A DNA stretch of 64,000 nt, from positions 124,001 through 188,000 of the forward strand of contig JAEUPP010000068.1 of the NCBI GenBank assembly GCA_016790075.1. The letters are read 5' to 3'. Below are positions 37,214 to 46,058 of the stretch, piece after piece (positions within the stretch are counted from its first letter, which is position 1; each line of letters starts with the position of its first letter). Made by a program: the position numbers and the translations under genes. A model generated the notes under the pieces. That model did not search any database. It was not told the origin of the DNA and was given only the letters and a program-made list of their open reading frames with translations. Source of the stretch: Rhodanobacteraceae bacterium (GTDB taxonomy: Bacteria > Pseudomonadota > Gammaproteobacteria > Xanthomonadales > Rhodanobacteraceae).

Positions 37214-39079
37214 ATGGTTGATACTCACGCGCTGGGCGTAGTACGAGTCTGTCTGGCTGGTATCGCGCCGCATCGCGTGTGGCTGGTGACCTGGCTGTGT
37301 TTTCTGGTTCCGCTGCTGCTCTATCTGCCGACCTTGAGTTACGGCTTCGTTTACGACGATCTGCCGTTGGTCGCGCGCAACGAGGCGATTCGTTCGTTGT
37401 CCGCGGCACTGGGCTACTTCCAGCACGATTTCGACGCCTATACGCGTGACTGGCAGGGCGTGCAGAGCAATTACTACCGCCCCATGACCTTTCTGGTCAT
37501 GGCGTTGGTGCAGCCCTGGGCGGGCGGCGATCCGGCGCGCTGGCACGCTTTGGTTATCGTGCTCAACGCCCTGGTGGGTGCACTCGCGTTTCGCGTATTG
37601 CTGGCGCATCGGCTGTCGTTGATGCGGGCGGCGTTTGGCGCGCTGTTGTTTTCATTGCATCCCCTGCATGTGCACAGTGCGGCCTGGATTACCGGGCTGC
37701 ACGACGTGCTGGCTGGCGGGTTTGTGCTCTTGGGGTATTGGGCGCTTGCCCGCTGGCTGGATCTCGGCGGGGAGTCGAATGCGCCCGCGCTTCGGCGTTC
37801 CACGCCGGTAGTGTTCGCAGTCTGTCTGGTACTCGGGCTGCTGAGCAAGGAAAGCAGTCTCGCCCTGGCTTTGCTGGCCTTGCTGCTGGCGGGCTTGAGC
37901 GCATGGCAGCGAGCGGACTTGCGCCGGCGCGCGGTAGCGGTCGCAACGACCAGCGTCGTGCTTTCGGTCGGGTACCTGCTGCTGCGTAGCCAGGTGCTTG
38001 GAGGATTTGCACGGCCGTTTCCTACCGCGCCGGATTGGCCACAGGCGTTGGCCAGCATTGCGCCGCTATGCGTGGCCTATCTGAAGGTCTGGGTTGCACC
38101 TGTCGATCTCTCCCTGTTCAGCAGTTTTCGTCCGGTTTCGCAGTGGGCCGACTGGCAGTCGCTGTTGGCCTGGTTCTGCCTGTTGCTCCTGGCCGGCGCG
38201 GCGCTGGTTCTGGGCTGGCGGCGGCGGAACTGGGCTTACCCCCTGTTGTTCGGCGCCTGCCTTCTGGCCCCGCATCTCAATCTGCGCGTGCTCAATCCCG
38301 AATGGGCGTTGATGCATCGCTACTTTTATTTGCCGGGCCTGGCGCTGGCCTGGATGGCGGCGCTGTTGCCGGTGCCGTCACGTCTGCGGCGTGCAGCGCC
38401 GCTGATAGCTGCGGCTGTGCTGGTTGCACTCGCGATCGGCACCTTGCATGACATGCGTGCCTATAGAGATGAATCGGCGTTCTGGGCCAAGGCAGTGGAC
38501 AAGGATGCGGCGAGTTCCGTCGCCTGGGCCGAGCAGGGGCGCTTGCTGCTGGAGCGGGGCGATGTGGATTCAGCACGCGCTGCCCTGCAGCGCGCGGTCC
38601 AGCTCGATCCCGGCTATCTGCTGCCGCGGCTGCGTCTGGGCAATCTGGCGTTTTCCCAGCGCGACTACGCGCTTGCCGCAGAACACTATCGCACCGCGAC
38701 CGTACATAGCCCCGGTTATCCGCCGGCCTGGCGTAACTTGCCCACGGCCTTGCTCGCCGCAGGTCAGCGACAAGCAGCCTTCGAGGCGGCTGAGGAGGCG
38801 ATGCGGCGTTTTCCGGCCGATGCCGAAGTACTGGCTGCCGTCGGAACAGTGCGCAAATTGGGCGGGGATCTGCCCGGCGCGCTGCGCGCCTTTCAGGTGC
38901 TGGTAACCGTGCGGCCTGGAGATGCGGCTGTCTGGCTGCGGCTGGCAAGTCTGCAGGCTGAGGCAGGTGCTGCTGACGACGCCCTGCAGAGCCTGTCCCG
39001 CGCCACGGCGCTGACACGTGATCCGGCTGTGTTAAACGCGGCTGAGCAGCTGCGGCGCTCGCTTGAGGCGGGGCGCTGA
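37214..39079 (+). CDS. Polytopic membrane protein with TPR tail (TMTC-like)
   Basis: 621 aa. About ten transmembrane helices fill residues 20-420 (VWLVTWLCFLVPLLLYLP, ALVIVLNALVGALAFRVLLA, and others). The loop after TM1 holds SYGFVYDDLPLVARNEAIR and YYRPMTFLVMAL, the pattern of GT-C-type glycosyltransferase-like proteins such as TMTC. Residues 430-615 are tetratricopeptide repeats (AWAEQGRLLLERGDVDSARAALQRAVQLDP, and more). A role in sugar transfer or cell-envelope assembly is inferred from fold only; there is no operon partner. Confidence 0.8.
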   Translation: MVDTHALGVVRVCLAGIAPHRVWLVTWLCFLVPLLLYLPTLSYGFVYDDLPLVARNEAIRSLSAALGYFQHDFDAYTRDWQGVQSNYYRPMTFLVMALVQPWAGGDPARWHALVIVLNALVGALAFRVLLAHRLSLMRAAFGALLFSLHPLHVHSAAWITGLHDVLAGGFVLLGYWALARWLDLGGESNAPALRRSTPVVFAVCLVLGLLSKESSLALALLALLLAGLSAWQRADLRRRAVAVATTSVVLSVGYLLLRSQVLGGFARPFPTAPDWPQALASIAPLCVAYLKVWVAPVDLSLFSSFRPVSQWADWQSLLAWFCLLLLAGAALVLGWRRRNWAYPLLFGACLLAPHLNLRVLNPEWALMHRYFYLPGLALAWMAALLPVPSRLRRAAPLIAAAVLVALAIGTLHDMRAYRDESAFWAKAVDKDAASSVAWAEQGRLLLERGDVDSARAALQRAVQLDPGYLLPRLRLGNLAFSQRDYALAAEHYRTATVHSPGYPPAWRNLPTALLAAGQRQAAFEAAEEAMRRFPADAEVLAAVGTVRKLGGDLPGALRAFQVLVTVRPGDAAVWLRLASLQAEAGAADDALQSLSRATALTRDPAVLNAAEQLRRSLEAGR

Positions 39080-39114
39080 GTCGTTGCCGCAGCACTGCCG
39101 TTAAGGCAAAAAAG

Positions 39115-39138
39115 AAGAGGCCCCGATCAGGGCCTCTT
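39115..39138. terminator. Bidirectional intrinsic terminator
   Basis: AAGAGGCCC (39115-39123) pairs with GGGCCTCTT (39130-39138) over a 6-nt loop, with A runs before and TTTG after. It serves the convergent TMTC-like and P-domain genes. Confidence 0.85.
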
Positions 39139-39165
39139 TGTGTATCACCGTTGTAATCTAGCTGC

Positions 39166-39735
39166 TCAGTCAATCGAGAACTTGGTCAGCTCCGCGGGCA
39201 GCGGCTCATCAGCGGTCACCGTTACCGACCAGGAGTTCAGCGTGCCGGTGCATATGGCATCGTCATCGGCGACGTTGAGTGTCCAACTCAGCGCGCCAGC
39301 TGTGGCGCTGCCGTTGAAGGCCGCCATGACCGTGGCGCCCAACGGGGAGGGTCCATTGCCAGCGATGTTGGTGGCGGTTGCGCAAGTGACCGGCGTGGCG
39401 CCCTGGTCATCGAAGGTCACGTTCGTTCCGGTCCAGTCGCCGTTGGTGCCGCAGTCCTGGATGATCGGCGTTGCGGCCACGACCGGATTCGACGAGGCCA
39501 GGGTGATATCGACGTCTTCCGCCCAGGTATGGGTGATGGTCACGTTGAGATTGACGTCGGTGATGTTTGTCGGGCTACCAGGGCCCGCCGCGGACGCAGT
39601 CGTATTGACATTGCCAGCGTCCGGAATCGCCACCGGCGTACCCGCGCCGTTAAAGGTCTGAGTTATTGCAAGAGCGCTGGCAGAGGCAAACAGCGTGCCG
39701 CAAAACAGGGACAAGGCAAGCATGTGCTTATTCAT
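39166..39735 (-). CDS. Secreted P-domain (proprotein convertase) protein
   Basis: 189 aa from ATG 39735 (GGAGG 4-8 nt upstream); an ATG 60 bp earlier has no signal. Signal peptide MNKHMLALSLFCGTLFASASA. The rest is a single P/Homo B domain: NITDVNLNVTITHTWAEDVDITLAS, then NGDWTGTNVTFDDQ, MAAFNGSATAGALSWTLNVADDD and GTLNSWSVTV. In proteases this domain follows a subtilisin or metalloprotease domain; here no protease is attached. The end EPLPAELTKFSID lacks a sorting signal known to me. It could be an extracellular adhesin-like or accessory module. Confidence 0.88.
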   Translation of the reverse strand: MNKHMLALSLFCGTLFASASALAITQTFNGAGTPVAIPDAGNVNTTASAAGPGSPTNITDVNLNVTITHTWAEDVDITLASSNPVVAATPIIQDCGTNGDWTGTNVTFDDQGATPVTCATATNIAGNGPSPLGATVMAAFNGSATAGALSWTLNVADDDAICTGTLNSWSVTVTADEPLPAELTKFSID

Positions 39736-40092
39736 TGGACCTCCAGGTTGTAGCGGTTTGCGTGGCAGGCAATGGGAAGTAGCCACCGCGGTCATGGCGA
39801 AGATACGTTGGCGTACGCGAGGATTAGGATCGCAACAGGCAGCCCCCCACCGGATGCTAACCGCTAATTAACGATGGTTTCGCAAAATTTGCAAGACAGA
39901 ACCATCGCTATCTGTCGCCCATAGGATGCGCTACAGTATGCGGCTACGTTTCGGCTGGCTTGCACGGGCTTCCTGCAAGGGCTCGAACATTCTGCTGCAG
40001 CCTTTGTATCTACTTGGTTCACAGGGAAAATTGCCCGACTGCTCGCGACAGCCAGAAGGCCGCAGCATCGGCGCTTCGCGGAGACCGCTGCG
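39736..40092. other. Intergenic region between divergent genes
   Basis: 357 bp between the divergent P-domain and parvulin genes, presumably holding both promoters. It includes an AT-rich patch near 39860-39900. I see no gene, RNA or long repeat in it. Confidence 0.4.
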
Positions 40093-41814
40093 GTGTTGAA
40101 GGGGCGTTGGATCGTAAGCACCAGCCTGCTGCTCATGCTTGGTTTTGCGCTGGTTAGCTGCCAAGCGCCCGATAATCCGGCTCCGACGGCGATTGCGACG
40201 GGTGAAGACCCGGTAATCGCCAGGTTCAATGGTGGCGAAGTGCGGCGCAGTGAAATCGCCCGTAGCCTGGAGCGCCGTGTCGCGCGCGCGGGTGACGGCT
40301 TGGAGGTACGGCGCGCGCAGGTCCTGGCTCTGGCCCAGCGCCAGGCGCGCACCGCCCTGCTTTACCAGCGGGCACTGGCGTCCGGTATGGTGCGCCGTGG
40401 CGATGTCGCGCAGCGGCTGGCGGCACGTCGGGACTTGGTGCTGGCGCGTGACTGGCTCGATCGCGAGGTGCTGTCGCAGGTCAGCGTTTCCCCTGCCGAG
40501 CTTGACGTAGAGCTTGCCCGCCGCGAGCCCCAGGCGACGCGGCCGGAGACACGGTCCTTCAGTCATATTTTTCTGCGCGCGACCGATCCGGCTTCGGTGC
40601 AGCGCGCCGCTCGCCTCGCCGAGGAAATTCGCGAGCGTGCGGAATCAGGTGAGTCTTTCGCCGCACTGGCGCAGCAGCATTCCGATTCCATTACATCCCG
40701 TGCCGGTGGCGCGGTGCGCCTGGTGCGCCGGGATGCGCTGAGCGCTGATCTGGGCAAGCTGATTTTTGAACTCGCCGAAGGTGCGGTCAGCGAAGTCATC
40801 ACCAATCGGGACGGGGTACACCTGTTTCACATCGATGCGGTTGTGCCTGCCGCTCCGGTCGATGTGGCGGCCTTGCGCTCCGTGGTCGTCGATCAGTTGC
40901 GCCGTCAGGCCCGTGAGGCTGCAGTCAGCAAGGTGCGCAGCGCCGCGCTGGCTGAAGCGGGCATCGATATTTCTGCGCTGGCCGCCGGCCTGGATACTGG
41001 CTGCGGCGCTCCGGACCGCATCGTATTCAAACTGCATGATCAAGCGCTGACCTGCGAAGGTTGGGCAATACTGCGCCGGCGCTGGCCGGACTTGCAGTCG
41101 ACGGATGCGGTTACCGCACTGACTTTCCTGGTGTTCAACCGCGTGCTCGCCCAGCGTGAGTTGCAGCGCCCCGGATCCGGCGAGGGGAGGGTGCGCAAAC
41201 TGCAAATGGCAGACCGCAACGAGCTGATCGCGGCCTACCGTGATGATCTGACCGATGCGGTCGATGTTTCGGTCAGTACCGCCGAACTGGAGACGGCTTA
41301 CCGCGAGCTGCAACATTCGGCGCCGGAACTGCGGGAATTTGTCGCCGACCTGCTGTTCTTCGAGCAGTCGGGCGACGATGTCGCCGAGGTCTACGCGCGC
41401 GGCGAGAAGTTTGCGGCCCAATTGCGTGCCGGGGTTGATTTCGCTGCCTTGCAGGCACGCCTGAAGCAGGAGCCTGGAGTAAGAACCTGGTCGGCGCAGG
41501 GAGGGATGACCATGGCGGAACTGGGGCGCGACCAGCCGCCGTTGCGCGACGAATTACTGCGCCTGGCTCCGGGCGAGGTTTCGGTGCCCGTGTTGATCGG
41601 CGGAAACCCGGTGCGTGCCGGCGCTGAAACCCTGATCAGTCAGAAGGGCCTGCTGTTCGTGCGCAAGACCGAGGAGCGTCGGCTCAGTCTGGAGGCGGCA
41701 CGCGACTATTTGACCCGCACGCTGGTAGATGCGAAACGGGTCGCAGCGCAGAAACGTACCTATGAAGACCTCGACAAGCAGGCTGATCTGGCTGTGCTGC
41801 TGCCTGACGGTTGA
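40093..41814 (+). CDS. Peptidyl-prolyl isomerase lipoprotein (parvulin/SurA-like)
   Basis: 573 aa from GTG 40093. Lipoprotein signal with lipobox LVSC (Cys about residue 23). A SurA_N/PrsA-like chaperone helix region spans about 40-150 (VIARFNGGEVRRSEIARSLE). A parvulin PpiC domain spans about 150-255: TRPETRSFSHIFLR, SGESFAALAQQHSDSIT, GGAVRLVRRDAL and VITNRDGVHLFHIDAV. A second, diverged PpiC-like half is at about 395-545 (LREFVADLLFF, GEVSVPVLIGGNPVRAG). It likely acts on folding of exported proteins at a membrane. A single-gene unit. Confidence 0.87.
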   Translation: MLKGRWIVSTSLLLMLGFALVSCQAPDNPAPTAIATGEDPVIARFNGGEVRRSEIARSLERRVARAGDGLEVRRAQVLALAQRQARTALLYQRALASGMVRRGDVAQRLAARRDLVLARDWLDREVLSQVSVSPAELDVELARREPQATRPETRSFSHIFLRATDPASVQRAARLAEEIRERAESGESFAALAQQHSDSITSRAGGAVRLVRRDALSADLGKLIFELAEGAVSEVITNRDGVHLFHIDAVVPAAPVDVAALRSVVVDQLRRQAREAAVSKVRSAALAEAGIDISALAAGLDTGCGAPDRIVFKLHDQALTCEGWAILRRRWPDLQSTDAVTALTFLVFNRVLAQRELQRPGSGEGRVRKLQMADRNELIAAYRDDLTDAVDVSVSTAELETAYRELQHSAPELREFVADLLFFEQSGDDVAEVYARGEKFAAQLRAGVDFAALQARLKQEPGVRTWSAQGGMTMAELGRDQPPLRDELLRLAPGEVSVPVLIGGNPVRAGAETLISQKGLLFVRKTEERRLSLEAARDYLTRTLVDAKRVAAQKRTYEDLDKQADLAVLLPDG

Positions 41815-41847
41815 CGGGCTGGCCTGCGGCGCGGCAGCTGCAGAGCG

Positions 41848-42432
41848 TCAGTGTGTCTGGTCCAGTGCGAGCTGTCTCTGATCGCGTTCGTACCAGAAGT
41901 TTTCGAGCGGACGGAATACGCTGCAGCTGGTCATGGGGCCACGGTAGATATGCAGTGAGACCGCGACCTCCTGTTCACTGGGATTGCAAATCGTGTGGTA
42001 TTCGTGCGGCGGGATCAGGCTGCCGGCCGAGCCGGCGCCGGCGATCATGGTGCCGCGCGACTCGAAACGGTACCGGTTTTCTTCATTGCCGGTCATCTCG
42101 TACGGGGTGATTTCCAGCAGGCCGTACCAGACACCTTCGACGCACCACATGCCGGCGTGATCATGAATAGGCGTGCCCTGTCCGGGGCCCCAGGTCATGG
42201 CAATCACGCTATAGCCATGTTCTTCGCTGCGGTAGAGTTCGCGCCGGGCGTAGTGGTCGCCCACTGCCTCGAACACGCAATCCGGCAGACGGACTTCGGG
42301 ATCGCGGATCAGGCGGCACAGTGTGTGGCGGAGCTGGTCAGTGATTTCGGTCGGACAATCGCGGCAGATCGCGTTGTCGAGCGCATCGATAAGGCGCTGT
42401 GCGCCAGGGAATGGCAGGGTCAGCATGGTCAT
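41848..42432 (-). CDS. Cysteine dioxygenase (type I)
   Basis: 194-aa cupin that oxidises cysteine to cysteine sulfinate with Fe(II). Iron ligands are visible as His90 and His92 (TPIHDH) and His143 (PPHEYH). Cys97 (MWCVEG) corresponds to the Cys of the Cys-Tyr crosslink in characterised enzymes. It is 23 nt downstream of the MetX gene on the same strand, placing sulfur-amino-acid synthesis and breakdown in one transcript. The thiol substrate could also be a related one such as 3-mercaptopropionate. Confidence 0.88.
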   Translation of the reverse strand: MTMLTLPFPGAQRLIDALDNAICRDCPTEITDQLRHTLCRLIRDPEVRLPDCVFEAVGDHYARRELYRSEEHGYSVIAMTWGPGQGTPIHDHAGMWCVEGVWYGLLEITPYEMTGNEENRYRFESRGTMIAGAGSAGSLIPPHEYHTICNPSEQEVAVSLHIYRGPMTSCSVFRPLENFWYERDQRQLALDQTH

Positions 42433-42455
42433 GCCCGCAAACGGAAGCGGCGATT

Positions 42456-43556
42456 CTACAGCCGCGCCAGGAACTGTGCGATGGCGGCGCCGAATCGCGC
42501 GATGTCGACGAGGAACGCGTCGTGGCCCTGTGGGCTGTCCAGGGCGACGAAATCGACATGTGCACCGCCGGTGCGCAGGCCTTCCGCAATTTCCTGCTGC
42601 TGGCTCAGCGGAAACAGGATGTCAGTCTCGACTCCAATCACGAGTGCGCGCTGCAGGTGAATGCGCGCGAGCGCGTTGGCGACGTTGCCTTCGCCATATT
42701 CACCGATGTCGAACCAGTCGCTGGCGCGGGACAGGTACAAGTAGCTGTTCGGATCGAACTGGCGCACGAAGCGGCGGGCATGGCCGATCAGGTAGGACTC
42801 GATCTGGAACTCCGCCGCAAAGGGCTCCTCGTCACGCTGGTCCGATTCGAGGCGGATGCGGGCGAAACGGCCGACCCATTCCATTGCCGAGCGGTAGGTG
42901 ATCACGCCGAGCTTGCGTGCAATCGACATACCCGCTTCCGGGTAATGTTCGTCGCTGTAGTGGCCCTGATTCCACTGTGGATCCAGGCGTATCGCCTCGC
43001 GCTGCAGCGAGCGGATCGCAATGGCGAATGGTTGTGCCTGCGGTGCCGTGGAGATGCTGACATGGCTGCGTGCGCTATCCGGATGCAGCGCGAGATAGGC
43101 GAGCGCCGTCATGCCACCCATGGAGTTGCCAAGCAGGCAGGCAAGCTGTGTTATGCCAAGCCCATGCACCAGGGCGTTGGCCGCATTCGCCGCATCCTCC
43201 AGCGTGAGTTCGGGGAAGCTGAGCCGGTAGGGCTCGCCGGTGGCTGGATCGATCGATGCGGCGCCGGTCGAGCCTTTGCAGCTACCCAGTGTGTTCACGC
43301 AGATCACGAACCAGCGCGTGGTATCGATGTATTTGCCTGGGCCCAGCATGTCTTCCCACCAGCCCGGTGCTGGGTCCTCGGCGTTGGAAGCGGCATGTGC
43401 ACTCGGCGACAGGCCGGTGAAAATCAGGATCGCGTTGTCGCGCGCCGGGCTGAGTTCGCCCCAGGTTTCGTAGGCCAGGCGTGCGGCATGCAGGTGGCCG
43501 CCGCGCTTCATCGCAAACGGCGTAGGCAGATCGAAATAGCGGCGGGCGTCGCCCAT
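42456..43556 (-). CDS. metX: MetX-family O-acyltransferase (homoserine/serine O-succinyltransferase)
   Basis: 366 aa from ATG 43556 (MGDARRYFDLPTPFAMKRGG), chosen because xanthomonad relatives open at this point; the frame continues upstream to 43718. Alpha/beta-hydrolase with nucleophile Ser145 (GNSMGG), CVNTLGSCKGSTG (87-99), and the C-terminal Asp and His (VETDILFP, ESPQGHDAF-like SPQGHDAFL). From memory it is strikingly like the Xanthomonas MetX-type proteins, some of which are serine O-succinyltransferases serving cysteine synthesis rather than homoserine acylation. The sequence alone does not settle the substrate. Confidence 0.9.
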   Translation of the reverse strand: MGDARRYFDLPTPFAMKRGGHLHAARLAYETWGELSPARDNAILIFTGLSPSAHAASNAEDPAPGWWEDMLGPGKYIDTTRWFVICVNTLGSCKGSTGAASIDPATGEPYRLSFPELTLEDAANAANALVHGLGITQLACLLGNSMGGMTALAYLALHPDSARSHVSISTAPQAQPFAIAIRSLQREAIRLDPQWNQGHYSDEHYPEAGMSIARKLGVITYRSAMEWVGRFARIRLESDQRDEEPFAAEFQIESYLIGHARRFVRQFDPNSYLYLSRASDWFDIGEYGEGNVANALARIHLQRALVIGVETDILFPLSQQQEIAEGLRTGGAHVDFVALDSPQGHDAFLVDIARFGAAIAQFLARL

Positions 43557-43653
43557 GGCGTCGTCGTCAGGCTGCGGCAGTGCGCGGAGGCGGCGACTGT
43601 AAACTTCTGGCCCAGCCAATCCAAGGCTTGCCATACGCCGGTCTTCACCAACC

Positions 43654-44346
43654 ATGTTCGCGAACTCCCGTCCCGTCGACAGCAGCCAGAGCGGTGTACA
43701 TCCGCGCCTTATGGCCACCGTACAGCGCCACCTCGATCATCCGTTCCGGCGGCCGGTCGCTGAACACTCGCGCCGCGCGTTTGATGAGCTGGCGAGTGTG
43801 CTTGCCGCTGATTCGCGGCCACGCGTGCTCGATTCGGGCTGCGGCACCGGAGCAAGTACTTTGCGGCTGGCGCCCTTGCATGCGGACGCTGTCGTGATCG
43901 GGGTCGACAAGTCCGCGCAGCGGCTGGGGATCGGCCAGCGTCAGGCCAAGGCAGCGGATGCGCCGCGCAACATGCTGTTGTTGCGCTGCGATCTGGTGGA
44001 TTTCTGGCTTCTGGCCGCGGCGGCGCGCTGGCGTTTCACCCAGCAGTACCTGCTGTATCCGAACCCCTGGCCCAAGCCCGAGCACCTGCAGCGGCGCTGG
44101 GCTGCACATCCGGTGCTTCCCTCGCTGCTTGCCTGTGGTGGGCAATTGGAACTGCGCACGAACTGGAAAATCTATGCGCAGGAATGGTCAGCCGCACTCG
44201 GGCTTGCGGGCATCAGCGCAGCGCTGGACTGCTGCGACGAGGTAACCCAGCCGGACTTGACACCGTTTGAGGCCAAGTACCGCGCATCGGGGCATGTGTT
44301 GTGGCGGGTCAGGGCGGATGCGGCGAAGGCAGCCGCTGCGGCATGA
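43654..44346 (+). CDS. TrmB-like tRNA (guanine-N7) methyltransferase
   Basis: 230 aa. Rossmann methyltransferase with SAM motif VLDSGCGTGASTLRLA, acidic motif II VIGVDKSAQRL, and the TrmB hallmark LLYPNPWPKPEHLQRRW in place of the usual FPDPWxKxRHxKRR. It ends LTPFEAKYRASGHVLWRVR, comparable to TxFExR in TrmB. The departures from the canonical motif suggest a paralogue whose tRNA target may differ. Divergent from metX and convergent with ccmI. Confidence 0.8.
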   Translation: MFANSRPVDSSQSGVHPRLMATVQRHLDHPFRRPVAEHSRRAFDELASVLAADSRPRVLDSGCGTGASTLRLAPLHADAVVIGVDKSAQRLGIGQRQAKAADAPRNMLLLRCDLVDFWLLAAAARWRFTQQYLLYPNPWPKPEHLQRRWAAHPVLPSLLACGGQLELRTNWKIYAQEWSAALGLAGISAALDCCDEVTQPDLTPFEAKYRASGHVLWRVRADAAKAAAAA

Positions 44347-44367
44347 GCGGCGGCAGGCAAGTACTCG

Positions 44368-45603
44368 CTATGGCACGACCTCGTCGATCACAAGCGTTAC
44401 CGGCGTTTTGCTGTCTACAGCGACAGGGGCAGACAATTTCTGCAGGTCGCCGCTTTGCGCCTTGGCATTGCCGCTGGCCGAGATGCGTGCGCCGACAACA
44501 ACTTGTGGAAATTGAGATAATTTCATGTTTGGCAGCATGCCCATGGCCTCAGTCAGTACGACCTTGGCCGGCAGGTCCGCCAGGGTCAGGCGCTGCACGG
44601 CCAGCGGCATCGGCGGGCCGGCGGCAGCGCGCGCGAACACGAACACGCTGGCGCCGGCGGGCGCCCTGTCGCGCAGTGCTGGGGCCAGCGAAACTTCCAC
44701 GTTCAGGGCAATGGTCGAGTCGTTCTTTGCGGGCACCTCGGCAGTGGCAGGGGGCGCAGCGGGTGTGTTCTCCACAGCGGCCACCGGTGCTGCTGTTGTC
44801 TCATCCAGTCCAGCCCGCTGGCGCGCATCGGCGATCTGGCGATCGAGCGAGCCGCGTGCATCGGATTCCGGCGGCAACAGCGTGCGCAGACGTTCCCAGT
44901 GTGCCGTGGCCTGCGCATAGCGCTGCTGCTGGTAGTCGGCGATGCCGAGCAGCCAGAGGCCGCGCTGGTGATCCGGCTCGGCCTTCAGCACGGCCTCCAG
45001 CAGTTCGCGGGCCTGGCCTTCGATGCGGCGCCCCGTGCTGGCCAGGGCGAGCGCCTCAGCGTAGTCGACCTGGACATCCCGATTTTCCCGGGCGCGGTCG
45101 TAGGCGTTCTTCAGCGCATCCCGCGCTTCGGTGAAACGCTCCATCGACTTGTAGGCGCGGCCCAGCAGCATCCAGCCTTCGACATCGTCAGGGTTCAGGG
45201 CGAGCTTGTCGGCGAGTCCCTTGACGGCGGCATCCATGTCCGGCCCCGGCGCGCCGTTCATTGCCGCCGCCGCGGCCATGGTTGCCGGGTCCATCGCCTT
45301 GACATTGCCAAGCTGCGTGTAGAGGCCGATGGCGGCTGCGGGCAGGAGCAGGAGTATCGCCAGAGCGCTGTTGAATGCGGCGTGTGTACGTGGCGGCATC
45401 GCTGCGGTGGCTTGCTGCTCCAGTGCCGAAAGCTTGACCAGGTGTTCCTCGGCCGTGATGACACCGGCGGCAAGTGCGTCGTCGAGGGCGCGGCGCTTTG
45501 CGGCGGATGGCGCAGCCGCACGGCCACGAAGCAACGGCAGCAGCAGAATTGCCAGTGCGGCCAGCAGCATCAATGCGGCCGTCAGTACGAATGCGGTAGT
45601 CAC
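44368..45603 (-). CDS. ccmI: Cytochrome c maturation protein CcmI
   Basis: 411 aa, last gene of the ccm operon. Two transmembrane helices (about 5-26 and 89-110) with a cytoplasmic loop between (KRRALDDALAAGVITAEEHLVKL). TPR repeats follow (about 140-290, EGWMLLGRAYKSMERFTEARDALKNAYD), then a C-terminal periplasmic domain (DSTIALNVEVSLAPALRDRAPAGASVFVFARAAAGPPMPLAVQRL). CcmI holds apocytochrome c for haem attachment. Overlaps ccmH by 4 bp. Confidence 0.93.
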   Translation of the reverse strand: MTTAFVLTAALMLLAALAILLLPLLRGRAAAPSAAKRRALDDALAAGVITAEEHLVKLSALEQQATAAMPPRTHAAFNSALAILLLLPAAAIGLYTQLGNVKAMDPATMAAAAAMNGAPGPDMDAAVKGLADKLALNPDDVEGWMLLGRAYKSMERFTEARDALKNAYDRARENRDVQVDYAEALALASTGRRIEGQARELLEAVLKAEPDHQRGLWLLGIADYQQQRYAQATAHWERLRTLLPPESDARGSLDRQIADARQRAGLDETTAAPVAAVENTPAAPPATAEVPAKNDSTIALNVEVSLAPALRDRAPAGASVFVFARAAAGPPMPLAVQRLTLADLPAKVVLTEAMGMLPNMKLSQFPQVVVGARISASGNAKAQSGDLQKLSAPVAVDSKTPVTLVIDEVVP

Positions 45604-46058
45604 CAGTCTTCCTCCTGCGACGCGACAGCGACCGCGGCCGGTGGCTGGTTCAATGACGCCTGGCGGCGCCGGACGATAACAACGACGATCCCGGCGCCGA
45701 CGGCGAGTGCGAGCAGCGGCCCGAACCAGAGCAGCCAGGTCGAGGTACTGAGCGGCGGGTCATAAAGCACGAACTGCGAATAACGCGCGACAAGATAGTC
45801 CTTGATCTCGGTATTGCTCTTGCCCGAGCGCATCTGCTCGAATACTTCGCGGCGCAGGTCGCCTGCAAGCCCCGCGTCGGAGTCGGCGAGGTTCTGGTTC
45901 TGGCAGACCAGGCAGCGCAATTCGCGGGTCAGCGCCTGGAAACGTTTTTCTTCCGCCGTGTCCTTGAAATCGAGCGGCTGTACCGCATGGGCGGCAAGGG
46001 TGAACAGCAGCGCAAATGCGGCAGCCAGCGTTCTGCGGAAAATTCTCATGGTTGTCAT
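45600..46058 (-). CDS. ccmH: Cytochrome c maturation protein CcmH
   Basis: 152 aa. Signal peptide MTTMRIFRRTLAAAFALLFTLAAHA, then the thiol motif LRCLVCQNQNLADSDA, with a single C-terminal transmembrane helix (STWLLWFGPLLALAVGAGIVVVIV). It reduces the apocytochrome CxxCH cysteines with CcmG. It is the short CcmH form, with CcmI encoded separately. Both ends overlap neighbours by 4 bp. Confidence 0.95.
   Translation of the reverse strand: MTTMRIFRRTLAAAFALLFTLAAHAVQPLDFKDTAEEKRFQALTRELRCLVCQNQNLADSDAGLAGDLRREVFEQMRSGKSNTEIKDYLVARYSQFVLYDPPLSTSTWLLWFGPLLALAVGAGIVVVIVRRRQASLNQPPAAVAVASQEEDW

Noticed and set aside
42399-43763. 454-codon plus-strand frame over metX
   Set aside because: Antisense of MetX; the sense protein matches its family along its whole length.
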